Source: Mycocentrospora acerina | Lineage: Eukaryota; Ascomycota; Dothideomycetes; Pleosporales | Assembly: GCA_022701365.1 (NCBI GenBank) | Contig: JAKUHH010000216.1 | Coordinates: forward strand, 496,001 to 560,000 | Reading direction: 5' to 3' | DNA: 64,000 nt | Part shown: positions 57,300 to 64,000 of the stretch, piece after piece | Numbering within the stretch: the first letter of the stretch is position 1 | Layout: every line of letters starts with the position of its first letter | Program-made: the position numbers and the translations under genes | Notes under the pieces: model-generated | What the model was told of the DNA's origin: nothing | Databases searched by the model: none | The model's input: only the letters and a program-made list of their open reading frames with translations

Positions 57300-57696
57300 G
57301 CTGGGCCACGGAGCTACGTCGAATGCAGTAGCAAGGCGGGCGGAGCTAGGCTAAGTTAGTCTGCAAAATCTTCAACTGCTTGCAAGGTAGATTTACGGTT
57401 ATGTATCTTGAGCCGAGCAACGCACTCTTAAGTCCTGGTCAGCTCTCCTTTGCTGCAGCTATACTCAATAGTCCAAGATTGTGGATAGATTGCTGATTGA
57501 GAATGGAGTACGGCGCTGAGGAGTGTGTGAAAAGGAAAGCAGCAACTCGAACGTGAGGGAGAGAAAAGTAGGAGGCTTTATCCTGCCAAAGGTGAAGGTA
57601 AAAAGATGCATATTTGCTTGCCCGTGTATTACGAGGTGAAGGTGGTTTCGACCTTCATGTGAAGGCATCGTGGTGCTACGCATGGAATAACTTGTA
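57300..57696. promoter_or_regulatory. Promoter region of the SNF2-like gene up to the transposon end
   Basis: About 400 bp contain the presumed SNF2 promoter and 5' UTR on the minus strand. They are bounded on the right by the TA target site and terminal repeat of the pogo element, which therefore inserted about 400 bp upstream of the SNF2 start. No gene was found. Confidence 0.5.
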
Positions 57697-59206
57697 TGGC
57701 AAGCGAGCGCCGCACCCCACCAAGTTTGCGCACCTCCTTTATTTTAACGTACAATGGCTCAACGCAACGCTACTCTATTAGCTTCAAATGAAGCAGATAT
57801 TCAGCTTGCTATCTCCTCTATCAATTCCAATCAAATCTAGAGCAATCGCAGCGCTGCTGCTATCTACAGCGTGTCCGAACGAACAATCCGCCGCCGACGC
57901 GCTGGTATACCTGCTCGACGCAATTGCCAGCCTAACTCAAAGAAGCTGACCCACCTAGAAGAGGAGTAAATTATTAGCTATAGACTTGGGCTTGATTAAC
58001 GCGGATTTGCGTAGCTGCGCGCTGCAGGCTAGGTTGGGCAGAAGTAGTGTAACGACGCAGGTTAGAAGAGAGTGATCCGAATGTCCACTGCGAGGCTTAT
58101 GGGAGTGCTGGGACTGGAGGGTAAACCAGAGATACTATTCTCTACACCCATAGGTCTTGTACGAAAGGATACAGAAAAAATACTCTACAAGGCTACGTAG
58201 CTAACCCCCTTATATACCTATTCCCTTAGGTATCCTTAACCCTGGTAGGTGCGTAACGGGAAGTTTCCGGATGAGTACCGGTTGACTCAGGGGTAGGTTA
58301 GGATGTAACGGGGTGAGTCGTTACACTTTGCAAGGAGAACAATATTTACACGCTCTGTAGGCTACCTCACTTATCTCACCTGCTGCATCTACTTAACGTA
58401 GGCTGCTTCTTGCTGTTAAAGCGCGCATATAGCCGTAAGGTTAAGAAGTTAAGAACCTAATCTGCCGCCACATTATCTACATTACAAAGCTTAAGTTTCT
58501 GCTAGCCTTTGAGGCAGCCTTCACACGATCATTAACGCCAGTCAATATCTGCTTAGCCTTTTAAGGCGCAGGCCTTGTCCCTCTCCAGCCAGACGTTGTT
58601 CTATTAAAGCTAGATGTGCAGCTTCGTACGCCTACACCAGCTGCTCTGCCAGAGGCTCTCTGGGAGGCTCGTACGCCGAGCAACGCACGTTAGCTGGAGG
58701 CTCAATCAACGTTAATACGTGAGCGCGTGCTACGGCATAAGAGTTCATCACCAGCTTCTATTTTTGAGGCGATTATTCAGCTTAAGAAGGGCGCTGAGGT
58801 GATGATGCTCTCAGCTGAGCTGATACGCGATCAGATCACTAGTCTTGAGAGAGCTCATAAGGCAGCAACAAAGCACAGGCAACGTAAAAAGGAGCAGATA
58901 TAGAAGCAAGGGACCTTAAAAAAGGGAGAGAGAGAGGATATGCTTATATGCTTGCTCAAAAGGAGGCTAACCAGCAGATAGAGCGTGAACAGCGTCGAGG
59001 AGGTGAGCAATCAAGCCTCAGCCGCCAGGCTCTTGCGCGCTGCAAGAGGTGCAGAGAGACTGGTCACAAATCACGCACGTGTAAAAAAGACGCCTTAGAT
59101 ACTGCTTAATCTATTTTTATATCGTCTAAATATTATATCTTAACGTGGTTGAGAGATTTGTCTGTAAAGGTGCTTAAACTTGGTGGGGTGCGGCGCTCGC
59201 TTGCCA
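57697..59206 (+). mobile_element. Degenerate pogo/Fot1-type (Tc1-mariner superfamily) DNA transposon
   Basis: Perfect terminal inverted repeats of 31 bp (TGGCAAGCGAGCGCCGCACC and the next 11 bases; 57697-57727 and 59176-59206) are flanked by TA on both sides, the target duplication of this superfamily; with TGTA/TACA the palindrome extends further. The element is 1510 bp. Transposase remnants are on the plus strand: the N-terminal helix-turn-helix from ATG 57754 (MAQRNATLLASNEADIQLAI, then a TAG; SAAAIYSVSERTIRRRRAGI), a RGFA fragment, the C-terminal DDE-side block HLLHLLNVGCFLLLKRAYS, and the tail EVMMLSAELIRDQITSLERA with a CKRCRETGHKSRTCKKD zinc-knuckle-like end and TAA near 59108. The catalytic core between them is missing, and many TAG/TAA stops stand where CAG/CAA are expected, as after RIP. 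A second element sits at 58046-58327. It cannot be autonomous. Confidence 0.92.
58046..58327. mobile_element. Nested 282-bp element with AGTGTAACGAC terminal inverted repeats (MITE or solo-LTR-like)
   Basis: AGTGTAACGAC (58046-58056) is exactly inverted as GTCGTTACACT (58317-58327). The enclosed 282 bp share nothing with transposase coding sequence and interrupt the pogo element where its catalytic domain should be. Read as TGTAACGAC...GTCGTTACA the ends fit the TG...CA rule of LTRs, and an internal TATATACC could be a promoter. No clear target duplication is visible, so MITE versus solo LTR is undecided. Confidence 0.6.
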
Positions 59207-59583
59207 TACACATTGTGCGATGAAATAAAGCAGCGATACCAAACTGCAACAGACCACACCTAATCAATGTGTCAAAGCGAGTCTGAAATACGAAAATGGA
59301 GAAAAATTGAGCTGAACGGGTCTCTCTGGCATCGTTTTGTTTTTGCTTTCACCTCAAGACATTTTTTGTTGATTTTCTGAATGTCATGATACCTCGGGTG
59401 TTGAAAGTGATCGTGGCGGGAGGTGGGCCGACACGTCTCGATGTCTCGATCCGAGCGACACCAACTTAATTGCTCCCAGTCCGACAACACCAAGCCGCAA
59501 CTCTCTCTACACAAGTAGTGGTATTTTTCCCCCTTGATTGGTTAAATTGAGCCTCTTTATTACACTGTACACTATAATTCGTC
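59207..59583. promoter_or_regulatory. Promoter region of the trimethyllysine dioxygenase gene
   Basis: About 375 bp from the right transposon end to the ATG at 59584. A CAATTTAACC/TTGATTGG stretch near 59534-59551 includes the CCAAT complement ATTGG. No gene was found. Confidence 0.4.
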
Positions 59584-61605
59584 ATGCTCGCAGCACGACT
59601 CCTGCGTTCCTCGCAGCGCGGCGCGTGGTATGTCACAAGACCAGACATGTCAGCCATGCACATTATAATAACTAACCTCTATGCACAGTCTCTACCGCGC
59701 GTCTCCTGTTTTTCAAGCATCAAGAGTAGTTTTATGGGTCAGTGTAAACGTTGGAAGTTTAAGCGTTCAAATGGAAAGACTAATTCATCAATTGACAAAA
59801 GACATCTGTTCGCTACGCATCGACCTCCACGGCATCGTCTGTGAAGAAAGAAGAGGGCAAATGGGAGGGGTTTTCGAGTGTTATTGCAGTGAAAGAGCCA
59901 AAGGTGAGTGTTTTTCGTTTTGTTCTGGTGGGAAAAGAGGCGTGTGTGTTGGAGATTGGATGCTGACGGTGATGGTGATGAAGGGTGTGCGGCTCAATGT
60001 TTCGCTCAAGGAGGCGAAGGGGAGAGTTCAAGTGGAAGGGGGGAAGGTTATTATTGAAGGGACAAGGGAATTTATGTAAGTTTAGTGGAGAGGTTGTGGT
60101 TTTATTGAATTGAGTGTGTGGCTAACATGATGTAGTCCGAATATATGGCTCAGGTAGGCTATTATTGTCTTACAATAAATTCTTTTCGCGGGGTGAAGGG
60201 AGATACTGATATGAAGATGTAGAGATAACTGCCAATGCGGTAGCTGTGTTCACGAAGCTACTCGACAGCGACTTTTAGACACTTTCTCGGTGCGTAGTAC
60301 CTCTGCGTTGGGTGGATGAATGAATTGTACTGACAAGGAGACGAGATTCCAAAAGACATTTCTATCAAATCGCACTCTTTTCCTACAAAAGACCTTGTGA
60401 GGATTGCGTGTAAGATAATACCCTCTACCCGCCACGATTTGAAGAATATACACTGACAGACGATACGCAGGGAGCGACGGGCACACGAGCGAGTTTGCGC
60501 AGAAATTCCTGGCTTCGACGGCAAACTCCAACGAGGACAGGGCTGTTATCCGTCAGGGGTTGACGAGGTATGTTCTTGGAATTATGTATAAAAGTGTATG
60601 CTGTTAACATTTATGATGATAGTGTATCTCTCTTCGACTCGACGATTGCCTCGTCGCCGCCAATTGAAATCTACTCGCCATTGCCGACGGCTTCGTCGAC
60701 GCGGGCGATTCTCTCCAAGATTGTCAGTTTTTTAATTTCTGTCTTTTTTTCTCTCTTTCTTTCTTCCTCACTCTTTCTTCCTCTCTACCCCTCTACTCCT
60801 CCTCCCCCCCCCCTTTCTCTCTCTCTATTTATAAACATAAATATATATTAAAAAACACCTCCAGCGCACCCACGGCTTCTGCTACATCGACTCGGTCCCC
60901 GCCACACCCTCGGCCACCGAATCCCTCCTCCAACGCATCTCCTTCATCCGCGAAACCCACTACGGCGGCTTCTACGACTTCACATCCGACCTCTCCTCCA
61001 AAGACACAGCCTACACCTCCATCGCCCTGGAAGCCCACACGGACACAACCTACTTCTCTGAACCCGCCGGCCTGCAAGCATTCCACCTCCTCTCGCACAC
61101 GGATGGCACAGGTGGAGCATCCCTCCTTGTCGACGGCTTCAAAGCGGCGTCCGACCTGCGTGCCGCAGATCCCCTCGCCTACTCTATTTTATCCAGTGTA
61201 AATGTCCATGCACACGCGTCAGGCAACGACGGTATAAGCATCCAGTCGTACCGCGGCTTCCCTGTGCTAGAACACGACCCCTCGACGGGAGATCTGCTAC
61301 GCGTGCGGTGGAACTCGTCGGACCGCGCGGCGATTGAGCTCCCGATTGGGGAGGTGGCGGAGTGGTATGATGCAGCGAGGAAGTTTGATACGCTGTTGAA
61401 GGGGGGAGGGAATGAGTATTGGGAGCAGTTGAGGCCGGGGAGGGTGTTGGTGTTTGATAATTGGCGGGTGTTGCATGGGCGGAGTGCGTTTACGGGGAAG
61501 AGGCGGATTTGTGGCGGGTATGTGAATAGGGATGATTGGGTGAGTGCGTTCAAGATGGGGGAGTTTGGGGGGGAGGGGGTGTTGGGGGGGTTGGCATTGG
61601 GGTAG
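59584..61605 (+). pseudogene. TMLHE: Trimethyllysine dioxygenase gene with a one-base frameshift (pseudogene or sequence error)
   Basis: Ten exons: 59584-59627, 59689-59737, 59802-59903, 59984-60075, 60136-60153 (18 nt), 60224-60289, 60346-60409, 60471-60567, 60623-60722 and 60865-61605. The family is the Fe(II)/2-oxoglutarate enzyme that hydroxylates N6-trimethyllysine, the first step of carnitine synthesis, in mitochondria. A presequence-like start (MLAARLLRSSQRGA, SVRYASTSTASS) is followed by the GBBH-like N-terminal zinc module (PNIWLRDNCQC, SCVHEATRQRLLDTFSIPKD) and the catalytic domain: THGFCYIDSVP, HxD motif in EAHTDTTYF, distal His in LHGRSAF, and RRICGGYVNRDDW. In exon 6 the frames of LRDNCQC and SCVHEATRQ are offset by one base at about 60240: one G is missing and a stop follows soon after. 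Total exon length is 1373 nt, one short of a multiple of three. All other splice joins are in frame, and the long final exon is clean. Confidence 0.85.
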
Positions 61606-64000
61606 GTGGTTGTAGTGTTGAAATATGAGTGGACTTTTTCATCATGTGATACAACCTGATTGCTTACATGATCTTGTGTGTATGTATAGATCTCTCTCCT
61701 CTCCGTGATAATATTCGATCTCTTATCAATCACTCTCGAAGATGTCTCACTGCTACGTTCACTTCAACCGACCGGGGGCAAGCCACGCGCGTGGATCGTC
61801 GTTTTGGTCTAAGTGTTAAACGATGCTCATTTAGCAAGCCATCTTTTTCAATATCCTCTTTGGTCTCCGACCGTCTGTTTTCAGCCATCATCCGTAACAC
61901 CAACGCCTATTGGTGTGAAGTTGGGGTAAATGTTACGGCCGACTCTGATACTTTGATCAATTCTTGCATGCGTTCCATATCGAGGGGCGGAAGAAAGCCT
62001 CGGTCATCGTTTCTGTTTGCAACATCTTCCGCCCTGATGTCGAATGGGATTAGATGCCTTTTTTTTTCTTAATGCTTGATAAGCCAAAAGATTGGATGCG
62101 CGGTCATCTTGGGTGTTTTGGCAGCCTTCTCCCAGCCTTCCTTCACATGCGTTGCACCGCAAAGGAGTATTGACGTATTGACCATTGGCCAGTCCATAGC
62201 CTATCTATTTTTGGCTGTTTCTCGTCAACAATGGTTGGCCAATTGACTGTCGAGCAGGCTGTACATCTTCATTCAACGTAAAGACTGCCGACCAACGTAA
62301 AGACGAGGTGAACTAGGTAATACCTCCGCCTTACCAGAGCGCAATGAGCTCACCAACTACCTTGCAGCTTAGGTGGACTCATGTAGGAGGTATTTAATTA
62401 ACTGTCACGTATCCTTTAAAATCTGCCCAAAATGGCATGGCGTCCATGGCTCTCATGTCTGTTGGCTGAGGCATCCCAGCCACTATGTTGTCTGGACCGC
62501 AACTCGGACTCCATGGGTGATACAGTGATACTTTCTGAAGTTGACAATATCTGAACTCATAGCTGGATGCATTATTGCTGGCTAGAGTATCGGAACTGCA
62601 TCAGTCTTGTTCGATGCTTCAGCATCAACTGATTCTATAGGTTCGTAAGAACACTCAAATGAAATTCAAGTGTTTTGGTAATGTCATTACGTCATTCACC
62701 ACTTTTCTAGCGTACGGGATAATCGATTCTGCAATGTCAGTGAGGATCTGCTTATTGGTGTGGATCATCTCGCCGTCCGCCGAATTGGCAAGTTTGTTTG
62801 AGGCTACACGGAGGTTTTTGGGTAGGTTGTTTTGGTCGAGCTTGGTATTTTCGTTATTGGAACTGCTGCTACAGTTGGAGCTGGAGCTACTGTTGATCTC
62901 GACTACACATCTCGATTGCACCATCATTCGAAACCAAATTTCCTCGGACGCATTTGAATAAATGCAGGTTTGCTTGTCAGAATAGGAATAAAGCAGGTAA
63001 TACCCTCCCCCCCCCCTTAGCAACCCCAAGTATTTTCGAGATTTGGTCAACAGATCATTTAGATCTTTACATTTTGCCTCGCAATAAAAATTAGGAAGTG
63101 AAGCAAGCTGTTTTCCTCTGACCATTCCGGATTGTCAGTGACGTAGAGTTGATTGAACTTCGCATCCACTGATGACTTCTCTATTAGACAAGTGAAAACA
63201 TCTGATAGACAAACTAGGTATTGGTCGACTTATCAACTTCCAGTCATAAACTAGCAGTATTTGGAGCCAACCGTCATGTAATCAGTCCATAGAGCCTGGA
63301 ATCTCTATACTATGCTTTTGATGTCACGAGAATTTTTTACCCCAGATAACTACGCCAAAATCTTCTTGCAGTTTTTTTCTCCCAGTATTCAGCCAGGTCT
63401 CAGGTGTCTTTCCCTATGGAGACATACAGTCATACAGTCATATCGGTAGAGTGGGCCTTGAATTCTGTTGTTTAAATGGTCATTCTAGTCTCTCGAACTC
63501 ACTAGGTATCTCATTACTGGATCATACTGATAGCCCTTCGACCCCACGTGCTTCGTCGTTACTTAGCCCATTACTCCCTGCTACGTCATCATGGGATAAC
63601 ATACTCTTAGAGTTTCTTCCGACTTGTTAAATTCCACGCACTCCTCATAGCTGATGACATGATTTCAAGTTTAAAAATTTTGACCTACTGAACCGTCATT
63701 TACGAAAACTTTATCGAACGCTGTCCTCACACTTTTCGCTTGCGATCTGCCGTCATTAATCAACTTTCAATCGTACAATGAAGAGCAAGAAATAGACTCT
63801 GTCGCCAGACATGACGCCTCTCTGGTTTTGGTTGACTTGCACAAACGCTGCTTAATTTGCCGTGGTAATGATTTCTGCTGCTATGTACTGTGTTAAAAAC
63901 CCTGATGTGACCGGTTTACATACAGTTTTATTATTCCTTCCAGGCCGCCGAAAGCCGGAAGTGCCAAAGCTCATCTATCGTGACCGAAAGTTATGATAGG
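61606..64000. other. Unassigned right-hand end of the window
   Basis: No complete gene is supported in 2.4 kb. A minus-strand stretch (about 62060-61907) reads IPFDIRAEDVANRNDDRGF and onward and looks like a coding remnant or an exon, ending in TAG at 61909-61907. A minus-strand frame of 156 codons lies at 63125-62655. Between them (about 62270-62400) AACGTAAAGAC recurs and TAATACCTCC faces GGAGGTATTTA as a short inverted pair. The last 850 bp are AT-richer with no recognisable content. Confidence 0.5.
62655..63125 (-). CDS. Doubtful hypothetical protein
   Basis: An ATG-initiated frame of 156 codons (MVRGKQLASLPNFYCEAKCK to VNDVMTLPKHLNFI) is the longest in this AT-rich end. It contains a Ser/Asn run (EINSSSSSNCSSSSNNEN) and a GGGG segment coded by a C homopolymer near 63003. 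The part after the run (VASNKLANSADGEMIHTNKQ) looks the most protein-like. No domain is recognised, and the gene-poor setting makes chance a serious alternative. Confidence 0.25.
   Translation of the reverse strand: MVRGKQLASLPNFYCEAKCKDLNDLLTKSRKYLGLLRGGGGYYLLYSYSDKQTCIYSNASEEIWFRMMVQSRCVVEINSSSSSNCSSSSNNENTKLDQNNLPKNLRVASNKLANSADGEMIHTNKQILTDIAESIIPYARKVVNDVMTLPKHLNFI

Noticed and set aside
60346..60360. Alternative acceptor AAAAG at 60355 for exon 7 of the dioxygenase
   Set aside because: It shifts the frame; the GACGAG acceptor at 60345 gives the family-like FSIPKD join.

Overview
The window reads as nuclear DNA of a filamentous ascomycete, most likely a Dothideomycete of the Pleosporales type. 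The reasons are short introns (about 46-85 bp) with GT-AG ends and CTRAC branch sites, recognisable fungal versions of ILV2, SKI2, CSM3/Swi3, HPR1/THOC1, aquarius, eIF4G and complex I NUXM, and a pogo-type transposon whose stop pattern looks like repeat-induced point mutation (RIP). No bacterial, CRISPR, rRNA or convincing tRNA feature was seen. The lineage is an inference from protein style only.

Layout. 1-281: 5' end of an unrecognised gene (minus). 464-2617: U2 snRNP SURP/CID protein (plus). 3166-4989: DUF7918-like protein (plus). 4990-6431: long simple-sequence region. 6432-7888: TRAPPC12-like protein (minus), divergent from ILV2 (8666-10931, plus). 12283-15894: ten-exon importin (minus). 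17285-21472: SKI2 helicase (minus). 21823-22682: Csm3/Swi3 (minus), divergent from THO complex subunit 1 (23110-25274, plus). 25275-28739: gene-poor. 28740-30435: homeodomain regulator (plus). 30436-36500: six gene-free kilobases with minisatellites. 36501-41190: eIF4G (plus). 42181-42362: assembly gap between G runs. 42886-47340: aquarius (minus), divergent from NUXM (47786-48644, plus).

From about 48.9 kb the window becomes accessory in character: an uncharacterised acidic protein (48915-50388, minus), a three-copy tandem repeat of about 150 bp, AT-richer gene-poor DNA, an unusual SNF2 ATPase (53611-57299, minus), a degenerate pogo element with a second small element nested inside it (57697-59206), a trimethyllysine dioxygenase gene with a one-base frameshift (59584-61605, plus), and mostly unexplained sequence to the end.

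Functionally the core is rich in RNA handling: splicing (U2SURP, aquarius), THO/mRNP export, Ski-exosome mRNA decay and translation initiation. Housekeeping genes for branched-chain amino acids, complex I, nuclear import, vesicle traffic and fork protection are interleaved. Filamentous fungi do not use operons; the divergent pairs (TRAPPC12/ILV2, CSM3/HPR1, AQR/NUXM) probably share promoters. Exon models were built by hand from splice motifs and reading-frame arithmetic; the frame closes exactly in every multi-exon model except the dioxygenase.
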